This document shows positions 47,158-58,440 of a stretch of DNA of 64,000 nucleotides, in pieces. The notes under the pieces are model-generated. The model ran no database searches. It had not been told where the DNA came from and saw only the letters and a program-made list of their open reading frames with translations. The position numbers and the translations under genes were made by a program. Source of the DNA: Boswellia sacra (taxonomy: Eukaryota > Streptophyta > Magnoliopsida > Sapindales > Burseraceae). The stretch lies in the NCBI GenBank assembly GCA_013180625.2, contig SNVD02002370.1:62001-126000 (forward strand), written 5' to 3'. The first letter of the stretch is position 1. The number at the start of each line of letters is the position of its first letter.

Positions 47158-48516
47158 GTTTACGCCACAAATATACCGCAGTTATTATACCATAAGTTGA
47201 GGTGTTGAATCCACAGGGAGGCTTTCGACAAAAGAGGTTAGAAAAGATAGTAAAGACATGATTTGTTATAAAGAGACTACAATGCATAATAATTGGAAGC
47301 AATCGATGGTAGTTAAAGGGTAAGCCATGGAGAATCACTTACATGTTTTATAAATCTAATCCCTACTTTGATTCAATAATTATAACTCAATTGAAAGTTT
47401 TACATCTCAAACAATCAATCAAAAAATATGCATCGTAAAGCATAATTGATAAACACATGTATTTGATTGCATAAACTCTTTATATATTTATCAACATCGT
47501 TCATCCTTACAAGTTATCCAAGAGCGACAATATATCAATTGAAAATATTACAGTAAAAGATTAACTCATAAAACAAAACTACCAGTAACAATTATAATTC
47601 AACACAAATTACATAAAGAAAGCATGATTGAGTTTATATGAAATTTAGAATTATAATTTCTGCATTAAAGAGATATCACAAGATGAGAAAGAGTTTAACA
47701 CGTAAATAAAACTTTATAGCCCTTGAGGAAGAATCAAAGTAGAGAAATAGATAAACTACACATAAAAGTTCATCTCTAGCCTTAACAAGAATTCTATCCT
47801 AACTTTCAATTCATTCCTATCATTTCCAAAGAGAAAATACAAGCGAGAATTGTAATATAATGGAATCCAAAGGTTTCTTCTCCTCTCCCATTCAACTCTT
47901 CAAGGTGTCCTTATATAGGTGATTAAATGGAACTATTTTAGTATGAACCAATCTTCCACATTTTCGGCCACCAAACCTTCCACCAATGTTCAACACATTT
48001 TTGGCTACCAAAACAATTAAATTAGGCTTTGTGGAAAACATGAAAGTTGTAGCTTTTTGTCTCATCTTTCCATGGCCACCAGATTCATGTAATTTGGACA
48101 AGTCTTCTATGAGATATGATCAAAACATTGAACATGGGTCGGCCTAAGCAACAACTACAATTCAGTTTTGTTATGTCTCAATTTCGGCCATCAAATGTTA
48201 GATTTGGGCTTTTGATTGTTCTTTAACTTTGTGTAGGATTGAGTGATGTTACTCTAGGTTCAAGAATCTCTTCATTTTGATTTACAGATTGAGAGTTATT
48301 TCCATTTTGTTAAAGCTACACAAAGATTTTCATTAATCACAATTTAAGGACAACACTTTATTTCAAGGTAAAGACTAAAAAATGCAAAACAAATGAAAAC
48401 AAATGTAAAAGAGGCATAACCAAAATAATTATGCTAAAATATCATAAAAGTTTTACAATATTGACCAATTAGCATTAATTATTTATGCTTAAGAGTGTAT
48501 TTTCATGCTTTTATCA
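47158..48516 (-). mobile_element. Athila 5' LTR
   Basis: 1,359 bp. On the minus strand it starts TGATAAAAGCATGAAAATAC and ends TTGTGGCGTAAACA, abutting the primer binding site. It is colinear with the 3' LTR, but the terminal 15 bases next to the PBS differ markedly. Confidence 0.92.
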
Positions 48517-48870
48517 CCTGTACTGAGGGTATAGTAAAGAACTTAACAATGAAGCCCATTAACTCAACTTAGATCTCCTTGAGGAAGAAAGAGATCTTAC
48601 AAGAACAAAGTTTCTGCTTACCAGGAGAGGGTTGCCTGACACTTTAACTATAAGTTTAAGCGCTAATCCTTTTAGGAGGGAGATTTTGTTTCGAGACAAG
48701 TACTACAAAACACCGAAGATCCCACTGATGGAGCATTGGGACCTAATTCAGAGTATCCTTATCAAGTCAAAGCAGTCATCCGACTGGGCACCTATGGGTT
48801 TGTCACAATGGATAGGTGTGAACAAGGCTTTCATCCCACTTGAGTGTTTGCGACCATAAAACTATGTCAA
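48517..48870 (+). pseudogene. Tat-lineage Gypsy integrase relic, part 2
   Basis: Directly after the Athila target duplication the plus strand reads LNLDLLEEERDL-like NLDLLEEERDLTRTKF, then in another frame GDFVSRQVLQNTEDPTDGAL, GPNSEYPYQVKAVIRLGTYG and FVTMDRCEQGFHPT. This is the C-terminal GPF/Y-type module of Tat integrase, so the Athila element split this gene. The 75-codon open frame 48,632-48,859 is a shadow of it. Confidence 0.82.
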
Positions 48871-51299
48871 AGCCTCTTTCGAGACTTAAGGGAAGATGAA
48901 TGAGCTATGGGCACATCTGAAGAATGGAATGAACACCCAATTTTATATTGGAGAAATGGATGATGGCAATCCGATCCCTTGCTTTGGGACCTAAGCTGCC
49001 CTCATCCCTTCAAAGATAGGTTCAGAAAGTTAGGTATGAGCCATTCGGTCCACCTGGACATAAATCCGACCTTCACTAGGGTATGCCAAATAACAATAGC
49101 TTTAAATTGTTATACAATTTGCCTACGTTGTTCATTTTATGCACATATTTTTCTTTTATCTTTATTAAAGCGTGCAAGGTGATTTTCAATCAATAGCAAT
49201 TATATATTCATATATAGAAGGAGGCGAGAATAAAGAGTTGCATTCCTTCAAACATGGGGGATAGGGGATGGGATTACATTGCTCTTGGATAATAAAGTAA
49301 AGTACTTTAACACTTCAAATGTTACATCCCTTCATTCATATCATATTCATGCAATTAAAATAATCAATCGTTTTGAGACTTGATAAATGGTGAATTCCTC
49401 AGCATCATATGTGTGTCTATTCAATGCTTAGAAGCCTCTTCAAGCATGCATTCATCATATTCATACATTCAAATAAATCAATTAAATTCAAAATGAAGCC
49501 ATCAACTTAATCATGGCATTGATAATTCCATCTACTTTCAATAATTCTATCATGGTAATTCTAAACATGGCAATTCTAGCCTATTCATAGCAGTAAAATA
49601 TGACAATTCTAGCCTAGACAATGGCATTTCTAGCCTAACTGCATTAATCTTGATAAAACATGGCTATTCTAGCCCAATTCAATCAATCAAAGCAAACATG
49701 GACTTCTTGCCTAATTCTATGTTATTTCCTGGCATTATTCAAAGCATTCTTAAATTTTAATCTTAAGCATGATTCTAATCATCTGCTCTTAAGCATGATT
49801 CTAAGCATCAAATAAAACCCTAGCATGATTCCAAATAAGAAAAGGAAAGCGGACTTACCTTGGCATGTTTATACATCTTGCAGGACAACAAAGGATTAAA
49901 CAATTCATAAAGCCCTAGCGATGCTTCTAAGCATTAAATTAAAAACTAAAATGCTTATTCTAAGCAAAAATAAACATAGACATGCTTATTCTAAAGCAAG
50001 AAAAATAAAGAAGAAATTAAGAGGGAGAAGAGAGAATTGCTCTTAGAACATACCATTTTCGAGTTTAGAGCAATATAAAACGCCCGAAAAATATTAAGCT
50101 AGAAAAAGACTTCTTGGAATTTTCACAACTGAGAGAAGAGATTTTTGGATGCCTTTGAAGTGAGCCAAAGGGGTGTTTATATAGTGTGAGCGTGCAAGTG
50201 AAAAAAAGAAGGAAAGAATAAAAAAAGAAAGGTTAGAAATGAAAATTTTCAAGACTTTGCAGTCGACCACCAACCAGTGATAGAAGTGTTGGCTAGCTAT
50301 GGGTGAACCATTGGCCGGTGGTAGGATAGTTAGCCGGTGGTTCACTCACTTCCTCTTTGTTTTCTCATTGCTTTTCATGTGCAGTCCATTTTGACCGTTG
50401 TCTATTCGATCGAATGTAACTCTTTGAATTCAACTTCAATTTGCAATCCATAAAATTCTATCAAGACTAGACATTTGTAATTCGCAATGATATATAACTC
50501 TTTATCAAATTCTTTCTAGATTGATTTCTGTGAATTTTTAAAATCTAGGGTCAATTTCAAAAGCTTCTGCATTCTTCACCTTAGTACACCTTTCTTTTCC
50601 TTTAAGGGCAATTTGGTCATTTCACCTTTCTCAACACTCATCTATTTTTCATCCTTAAGCTTAAAACTCAAGTGTCTACAATAGGAGACTTCTTTATCAT
50701 CTATAGGGCACTTAAAGAAGTACTATCCGTAGTCTCTTTACATATGTAATAACTCCGAATAGGGACTTGTGCATGTGGACATTTATCAATGAAATAACAA
50801 CCAAACAGAGACCTATATGTATTAAAAGAGATTATCAATAAAGTGTTTGGTTCATCTTATTATGATTTGTTCATCTTTAAAGCTCATTTACAATCAAGTC
50901 ACAAGCATGTGTAGAAGATAAAGAGGAAAAGAGCATAACACTACAAAATTTTAAAAAGTTTTTTTTATTTAAAAGTTGGTTGAAGGTTGCCACCCATATA
51001 ATCAAGTAAGTTTGAATCATCACCTAATTATGGATAAAGTCAAAGCTAAAAAAATTATCTTGGTATGATCATTCTATGTAGATAAACATTTAACCAGCTA
51101 AAAGAATTTCCACTGCTCCTAAGAAGTGGCCACATCATCTCTTTCTTTCTCTAAAGATAATGAGGTAGACTCCTTGCTTGGCCTCATAGGATATTGTGTC
51201 CAATGTCGACTCATTATTTTCATATTTCACTATCAATATGTAAAATTGTCAAGGATCTAAGTTCACTGTCAAGATAGATTCTTCCACCAAGTTTAACTT
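48871..51299. other. Non-coding DNA with degenerate repeats
   Basis: At first this is probably the 3' untranslated part of the Tat element. At about 49,500-49,720 the phrase CATGGCAATTCTAGCCTA recurs in altered form about six times. Similar AAGCATGATTCTAA phrases continue to 49,990. Around 50,260-50,345 a CCACCGGC/GCCGGTGG-type word is repeated. No gene was seen. Confidence 0.5.
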
Positions 51300-53330
51300 T
51301 TCAGCTATGTGAGACTAATCAATCTCTGGGTAGCAAATCATGAAACCGTTTACATATACTATTGATCCTATCAATAGAAGAATGCTTCATTGCTTGCTAA
51401 TAAGCATAACTCTTCCAGAAGCGAGCAATTGCTCTCTCAATCCTATTCTCATCAGTAGCAATCCTCTCCCAAAGTTCCTTGACTATGTCACTTGCCATTT
51501 TACATTGAATAACTGCCTACTTTTTAGCTTCAGACACGTCAGCTTTCATTTTGCCCATATGCTCTTTTAGATCTACCATCTTCCTCCTTGTCTTGGTTAA
51601 ATTGTCAAGGCAGACTTGATGTTTCCCCTTTCAATCAGAGACCTCAAAAGTGAGATGGTTGATCTCTTTCAAAAGACTAGTATTAGTAGCCTCCCCTTAA
51701 GCCGAGGGCTCTATCACCTACAGAAAGAAAGATAGAGAGAGAAAAACATATGAGGTAGGACTTTTAAAAGTTTAAAAATAGAAACAAAAAGAAGAAAATA
51801 GAATCCAACCTAAATTATGATACCAACCTTAACGACAATTGCATCACAATATGCAAGTTTTACATGCTCGGGGAAAATGCCAACAAGCATTAAATATTCA
51901 ACACTTTGGGACAATTCACAAAGCTAGTCTCTGTATGTAGAGTCTCTTTGAAAACCTATAATATCGAAGGTAAAATGCCTACGTAGTTGAGAAGTAGGTT
52001 GCAACATTTTCTAGTAAGCTATGAAGCTAACACTTCTGTGGTAGGTTGAAGTAAGGTAGATTTATTATGTGTGGACTTACCTATGGTAGTTCTCGTATGA
52101 TCATCGACTTTCCTTTTAAAGGGTCCAAAGGGTAGAGGACTTCCACTAACTTAGACCAACACTTGCAAAGGGTTGAAGAGGCATCTCGACTTCAAGCTGG
52201 GCAAGTTGTGTCTTAGTAGGATATAAAGGAATTATACCTGCATAAAAGCAAAAATGGTAAAAAGAAAAACATATGCATAATTGAAGAAGAAAAGATCAGA
52301 AAGAAATCATCAGGGTTACCTCATGGGGGTTGTTGAAGTGAAAAGCCAAAAGCGGATCAATTGCTCATGATCAGTGAGATCATTCACTTTCTTTGAACTA
52401 ATGGGTAGTTTGAGTACCTTCCGTAGATCACATTTTGCTTTTTGAGACAAAACAAGATGTTTGGTCCAAGGAGCTAAAAAAAAGTCATGATTAAAATTTT
52501 CATGATAAAAATACGGGATGCCTAAGTAAGAAGAGCAGGATCTTTATAATGCAATAAACTAATAAGTTACCATAGAAACCAAAGCACCTCCTGATCCTCA
52601 AACACTTGCCCTTTGGGTGGGCACCTTCTTGGTACATCTAACTACCACCTCACCATAATTGTCTTTATTTCCAGTCTATCGCATTAGAAGGAATGCCAAA
52701 AAGTTGGTCCAGGTTGCCTATCTTCCCCATTGAGACATATAATGATAATTTGTCTTCGCTAAGTTTGGTGGATGAGAGGCGAAAACGTACTTAACTTGGT
52801 TAGTTCTAGAGTTAGTTCTAGGGTGGTCACCTAGACCTATACTTCTGAACAAACCCTAAAATGCAATCAAAAGTCTCCACCTATTGGCTGACAGTTGGGT
52901 GGGGGCAATGCCTATAGTATCAAGCAATTGTCGGGCGTAATTATTAAAAGGCACCTAGCGACCAAACTTTAGTAATTCCAAGCTTAATCAATGACACTTC
53001 GTAGAGGCTCACTCCACGGATCACCCTTTCTTGGAGGAAATAAAATGACTAAATTTGGGATAAGAAAATGGTTAGCCTGCCACTAGTGTTCAACTATTGC
53101 ATCACTATTTGAGCCAATAGAGGATGACCAATCACTCTTCCTTTCAGCCTCTACCACATTGTGACTAAGGGGCTTCTACTCTACCTCCTAATCTTGACCA
53201 AGTAAGGTCTAATAAAACTCGTTAGCCTCCTCAAGGTTGGTTGCGAGATCCTTGTTCCTTGTTGATTGGCCTTGATGACTTGGTCCCCCTTGCAATACTA
53301 CAACAATGTTAATTCTAGCCATCTACAAAA
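51300..53330 (-). pseudogene. Relic resembling the putative gypsy-type transposase (Transposase_28-like) protein
   Basis: Read leftward in shifting frames: IGIAPTQLSANRWRLLIAF (about 52,930-52,870), KYVFA, NLAKTNYHYMSQWGR (about 52,770), a lysine-rich middle, then from about 51,720 to 51,340 a charged helical stretch (DNLTKTRRKMVDLKEHMGK) like a coiled coil. The first block resembles plant proteins annotated as putative gypsy-type transposons, which occur with Tat-type elements. Many stops are present, and introns are possible. The family call is from memory of the motif style and is moderate at best. Confidence 0.45.
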
Positions 53331-53783
53331 GTAAGGAGGAATTATTAGTCATCAAACCAAACTTGTTCAATAAAAGGAGGATGAAAGAAAAGAAATGTTA
53401 AGCGACCAAGTCAAAAAAATTTTAAAATAGCCCTTGAAGAACCTCTTAAATTCACCCTTTAAAAAGATCAATCTAGTCACTAACCGAAAAGAAAAAAAAA
53501 AAAAACCTCACGAGTTAGTGTACTTTAGAAGTTTTAATTAAGCCCCTGAAAAATTTGTTGGGCTCACAAAGTTTTGGATTTTGCAAAAAGACCCCTACAG
53601 TTAAAAATTATAATAAGAAAAAAAAAGGTGCATGCAACACACCTAGGCAAGTAGTGCTAGCCCCTTGTTGGGCTCACAAACAAATTGTTCCCTTCCAATT
53701 TGTTTCGATTATGGCTAACAAGCATACCATGTCAAGTAACTACAATATCTTAACAGCTCAAAATTGATTTATAAAAATATAGC

Positions 53784-55192
53784 TGATAGGTGTCTATTTA
53801 TGTATTACTTTTATATCAATTCGTCCATGTTTCTTTGCTATATTCCGTGGTATTTTTATGTTTTTGTGTGTTTTGATGTTTGTAGGAGTTTTGGAGCAAC
53901 TTGCACAAAAATGGAGTAAAACCCTTCATTTTCACCTCTGCTAGTCAGTGATCTTCTCGGATTTAATTGTATTGATATACAATGAACCCGACGACATATT
54001 ATATACCGTTGGAAAGCTCTCGAAGTCTATTTTCTGGAGAAATTTACGGTTTATAAATCCATTCAGTGTACCAAAAGTTGTAATCAAAACAGTGTGAGAT
54101 GTATAGAGATATAATTCCACAAGTCACTGTAGCATGTATAATACGGGGCACTGTAGCAAGTCACTGTAGCAGAGTATTTAAACACATTTTAGGGTTTTAT
54201 TTTCATAACTTGAAGAGGGGAGAACGTGGTGGAGGCTGCAGCTCTGGAATTCTTTCATCTCTTGGAGTTCTTGAAGGAGAAAGGAAGCTTGGAAAGAGGA
54301 AGAACTACAATCCAAAGAGAATTACATCAAATTTGCTAAGTTTTTCCCTTCCCTTTCATTTTCTGGAATGTCTCCATGTTGTATTGTATTTACCACGTTC
54401 TTAAACATGTGTAACTGAATCTGAATTGGTTGAGGGTGATTTCAAAGCCCCTGATATGGTTTTTGTAAGTTGATTGTGTAAGGAATTGTTATCCAATTCT
54501 CTAATTGAAGTTGCTTGTATTTTCCCATGTTTAATGCTTATGATTGCTTGCTGGATTGTATTTGGGTGGCCAACTGAATATAATCTGGATATTGTCTATT
54601 GCTAGACTAGAAATCTTGATCCGTAATTTTCTTGAATTTCTAATCCTTAGTAGCAAAATTGTGATCAGAGATTGCAATTGGAGAATATAACCTAAGTTAA
54701 ATAATCCGAGCTTGTGTGTTTATTGCTTAGATCAACCTGTCTTTCTTTCATAATGCATCCATTGAATTAAATTTAGAGAGCTTGTTCTAGGTTGTTTAAT
54801 GGATAGAGATTAAGAAAAGAGCCTATTTTATTTAACAACAAAGTAAGGAAAGATTGGGATAACAGAGCTTGTTGTTATCTACGGTTGATAACTTCAATGC
54901 TGTAATTGGATGACAATTCTACGATTAATTCGCAAATCCATATCTTGTGGTAGAGAAGGATCCCTTAACCAGCTTTCTCTCATTGTTTTTTCATTCGAAT
55001 TAACTTTCTGTTTTGTTATTCTTCGTTTGCATTATTATTTCACTTAGTTAATCAATCAACAAAACCCCCCATTTACTCTGTTTTTGCTTTCGAATAACAA
55101 ATTTAATTAGAATCAATCCTCGTGGGAATGATATCTTACTCATCACTTTATTACTTGTGCGACTAGTATACTTGCTAGTTTCGAACGCATCA
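53784..55192 (+). mobile_element. Solo LTR, 1.4 kb, with perfect 5-bp target duplication
   Basis: It starts TGATAGGTGTCTATTTATG and ends TTTCGAACGCATCA. ATAGC flanks it exactly on both sides (53,779-53,783 and 55,193-55,197). Start and end style (TGATAGG...CGCATCA) is that of Gypsy LTRs followed by a TTGGCGCCGTTGCC primer site, absent here because the element is solo. It contains three CACTGTAGCA words (54,104-54,170) and an AT-rich box GAGTATTTAAACAC near 54,174 that could be a TATA element. Confidence 0.85.
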
Positions 55193-55197
55193 ATAGC

Positions 55198-55917
55198 CAT
55201 CGGGTTAGTCAAAGCACCATTGGTGCCAGTTAATTTCAAGTTTTAATAGCATACCTGAACACAGTTTTACATGCTCTAACTTTTTTAACATAAGTTTAAC
55301 ATACTTGTCGTTCTGTCTCCATCATATTCAAATGTTGAAAAGCATTTCAAAAAACTTGTTTAGTGTATGCTTAATGTATTTTATATTTAACAATAAAAGC
55401 TTCCTAGACTTCCATCTCATTTAATATGGATTCTTTTACTTATATGCATGATCCATGTTTTCGTATTTAGGACACATGCGAATGTGCTCTAATTTTTTCA
55501 TACATGTTCAATGTTAAAGTATTTTTAAAGTTTTTCATACAAGGAAAATACATGCTACCGATTTAACAATTAGGTGTATTTCTTATTTGTATCATAGTTG
55601 TGAGTTGTTTTTCCTATTTTCTACATGATGTAGCCAAGAATATTCTAAGCATGATCCATGTTAAGTGCTCTCTTCTCACAAGTCAAGTGTGTATTGACAT
55701 TGTCTTTTTCTAGCTACATTCCTTAAAGCAATCATCCTGAATGACACGCGACTGTTTGTTTTTCTTATTGATCCATACCACATGAGCTCTTAATCACTTT
55801 TTTTATTTGAAATCTTCCTGGAAGCGCATAAAATCAATGCAATGGAAAGGGGACAAATAAAAAAAAATACGTACATGCAGTAGTGGAGGCTTGGAGAATT
55901 TACTTTAATAAAATACT
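55198..55917. other. No recognisable gene
   Basis: AT-rich DNA between the solo LTR and the Tat-type LTR. Confidence 0.5.
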
Positions 55918-56394
55918 TGTTAAAACCACCTTTGCCATTTGCCTCCCAAGCATTCCCTCTTACTTTTGATCAAGCCCTACTCCTAAGTGGAGGCGAAGAA
56001 AATTGAAGGGATAATATTTGTTTAAAAAAGGATGAAAAGTTTAACTCCTCAAAGACTTTGTTTGTTCAAAACACCACCTCCAAAGGCCTCCAAGTTTACC
56101 TCTTCTAAGATCGATGCTATTTATATATATAAATCTTCTTGATCCTTACTCAAGGTAGGCAAATATTCACTAAACTTTTTCTTTCTCTAAATTTTCTTTG
56201 CTGTTGAGAGCTTCTCTTTCTAGGAAATTTTCTTAGAAAATTTTGGAATACTAGAAATTGACTTGAGCATCAAAGGGTTCACATCGACACCACCGTGAGC
56301 ACCCTTAACCGTTTTCTTTGTTCTAAGACCCAGATTGGACGTTCTGCGCGAGTTTCAACCTCCTTTTTGGCCGTACGAAAATCGTACATCAACA
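55918..56394 (+). mobile_element. Tat-type Gypsy LTR (5'), left edge approximate
   Basis: It ends AAAATCGTACATCAACA directly before a primer binding site. TATTTATATATATAAATC at about 56,111 is a TATA box candidate. The phrase GACTTGAGCATCAAAGGGTT followed by CCGTGAGCACCCTTAACCG is typical of Tat U5. The left end TGTTAAAACCACC is the best TG start but is uncertain. Confidence 0.55.
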
Positions 56395-56416
56395 GTTGGC
56401 ATTGTCTATAGGAACG
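56395..56416 (+). promoter_or_regulatory. Primer binding site after the Tat-type LTR
   Basis: TTGGCATTGTCTATAGGAAC corresponds to the plant Tat sequence TTGGCGCCGTCTGTGGGAA with several transitions. The element is cut off soon after, at the repeat at 56,489. Confidence 0.6.
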
Positions 56417-56488
56417 TCTATACCGACACCTTATTCAAGCATGCCATAACCCAACCCACTAGGGGCCCTGTTGACGCTGGGTCCAAAA

Positions 56489-56680
56489 CAGGGGTGGTGA
56501 TTTTGTCTAACAACTCTTTTGTAGTGGATTGACTTGTGGCTTATAAGAGGAGGGGCTGCTCCTTTTTCCCAAGAAGAACCCTTTTCAGGACAAAACTGTG
56601 CGGGCTCTGGTCTAAAGCAAATAATACCTTATGGGGATGCAAACCCTGTAAAATCCATGTATCTACAACATACATTACTT
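56489..56680. repeat. Dispersed repeat with GTCCCACAT-type motif, copy 2
   Basis: GGGGTGGTGATTTTGTC, TAGTGGATTGACTTGTGGC, AGGACAAAACTGTGCGGGC and AATAATACCTTATGGGGATG are colinear with 36,195-36,380. Confidence 0.5.
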
Positions 56681-56689
56681 TTGCGAGAG

Positions 56690-56864
56690 TAAGAGTTTTT
56701 TGAACTTCCTTGAGCTGATTGTAAATGTTTTTGTTCCTCCAGAGAGCACTTGACCTCGGTGGGTTCGGCGGTAAAAAAGGGCACCAAAGAGGAGGTGGTG
56801 CAGTACTTGCTAGTGCGGATTGAAACAATATTGCATTAATTACCAGTAATAACATCTGCAACAA
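56690..56864 (-). other. Unidentified open frame with signal-peptide-like start
   Basis: From ATG 56,864 the frame reads MLQMLLLVINAILFQSALAS, a hydrophobic start with a plausible signal cleavage, then a Pro-rich stretch and YNQLKEVQKTLTLAK before a possible GT donor at about 56,690. It could be a gene fragment or a chance frame; no family was recognised. Confidence 0.25.
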
Positions 56865-57256
56865 AAATATAAGAATAGAGATTAGTCAAGTTACCATAAG
56901 TGATCGAGGCCCTCACCCCCACAAAACCCACAGGCGGCCCCCACCCCCCACCCAAAAAAAAAAGTTTTGAATAAAGTTTGAGTTACATTTCTTTCATACC
57001 GTATTCTTTACTATAATTATGTGCTCCAATTTTTTCCAAAAATTTTTATATTGAATTGAAAGAATGACCCGGTATTGAGTTAGAATAATATCCCTAAAAT
57101 GGAGTGTTTCTATGAAATGGTGGGAAGGAGGGAATCCTAAGTCCTAACAAAGCTGAAATGAAGTCGTTTCAAGTTTTTGCAAATTTGAGCAAAGTAAAAT
57201 GCAATACTGGGCATAAAATTATGAATTTTATATATTTCAAAAAGTAAACCACAACT

Positions 57257-57288
57257 GTTAGGATGGCTGACTGGTCTAAGGCACCAAT
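57257..57288 (+). tRNA. tRNA-Leu 5' half relic
   Basis: GTTAGGATGGCTGACTGGTC followed by TAAGGCACCA closely matches the acceptor and D-arm of plant tRNA-Leu (GTCAGGATGGCCGAGTGGTC...). Homology stops before the anticodon. It may be a truncated tRNA gene or the head of a tRNA-Leu-derived SINE. It is not functional. Confidence 0.55.
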
Positions 57289-57959
57289 AAAATTTCATAA
57301 CACAATACCAACATAACTACTAAGTTTTTGAATATATAACTAAAAGAAAATATGTAATCAGATTGCAACCTTTAGTCCATCTTTTAAAAAAATATATAAC
57401 TAAAAAACTCTATTAAAAAAAAAATTTTCAATCCCTCTCATTTCTAGTCATTAAATGCATCTCTTAATCTCGTTTCAAATAAAAAAAAAAATCTCTGACT
57501 CTAAAATACAAAATCTCGTTTCAAACCAAAAATATTCTCTTACTCTAAATACAAAATAGTTGCATTTTTTTTTCCTGCACCAAAAAGCTTTGAAAGAGCT
57601 TGTTTGACAACCAAATTGCAACCTTTATTCTCCTTTCCCACCATATGAAGGAAAATATATATGATTGCCAGAAGAGCTTGTACGATCAAACGAAAACTAC
57701 CTATATAACAGTCCATAAACACATCCCCGCATGTCCCTCAATAATTGCAGATATAGAACTAATATTAGTGGGCAACAGCTGTTTTTTATTAAAAAAAAAA
57801 ATCTAAAAGCCCTTCTGAACATGCCACATTTCAATCCAAAATTAAAGCAAATGTATCAAATTTATTCTCTCAAGGATGACACAAATCACAATGCTCCTCA
57901 AACATAAAGAAAACTTACCAAAATAGCCAGCTAAACAAAATTCAATCAATCTATTAACT

Positions 57960-58440
57960 CTAATTAATTAAAGAAAAGAATATGATGTAGTTGGCAATTT
58001 ATATATAACTGAGGATTTTTTATTAATTATTCAATTCAATTTATACAAAAATCTCCAGTTCAATTTTATTTAATGTATTTATTCAATTTAATGTAATCAA
58101 TTAATTAATTAATTTAATGAATTTATTTTAATTCAATTACTAATTAAATTAATTATTTATTCAATTAATTTATTTTAGTTCATTTATTCAATTAATATAA
58201 CTGAATTAATTAAATAACTTTAAATAATTTATTAAATCAATTATTCAATTTAATTAATAAAATTTTATTAAATTTATTCATTTAATTAATTTTGTTAAAT
58301 TAAACTAAATTAATCAATTCAGTTTAATTCAATATTAACCAATTAATAGCGTTAGTCAATTTAATTATTTTAATTAATCAAATTAGTTAATTTTATTTAA
58401 TCAATTAATTTAATTCAATATACCTAGCAATTTCCTACCA
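57960..58440. repeat. AT-rich degenerate AATTAATT tract
   Basis: About 480 bp of almost pure A/T made of TTAATT, TCAATT and ATTTA words, without a fixed period. It shows no open frame or inverted-end structure. Confidence 0.8.

Larger units (their letters stand above)
36612..48516 (-). mobile_element. Athila-lineage Gypsy retrotransposon, 11.9 kb, structurally complete
   Basis: Both LTRs begin TGATAAA on the element's strand and end in CA. The flanks CCTGC (36,607-36,611) and CCTGT (48,517-48,521) are a 5-bp target duplication with one change. In order on the minus strand: 5' LTR, primer binding site, AT-rich leader, gag, protease, reverse transcriptase, RNase H, integrase, a 3' region holding host-derived sequence, purine tract, 3' LTR. 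Reverse transcriptase and integrase motifs are those of Athila. The two LTRs differ by many substitutions and small indels, and the genes are frameshifted, so the insertion is not recent. Confidence 0.92.

Noticed and set aside
48632..48859. 75-codon plus-strand frame as a new gene
   Set aside because: It is an alternative frame of the Tat integrase C-terminus.
50939..50960. CACTACAAAATTTT as a possible CACTA end
   Set aside because: No matching inverted end, subterminal repeats or 3-bp duplication found nearby.
56900..56960. C-rich/A-rich tract CCCCCACCCCCCACCC as a telomere-like or G-quadruplex array
   Set aside because: Too short and irregular; a single low-complexity tract.
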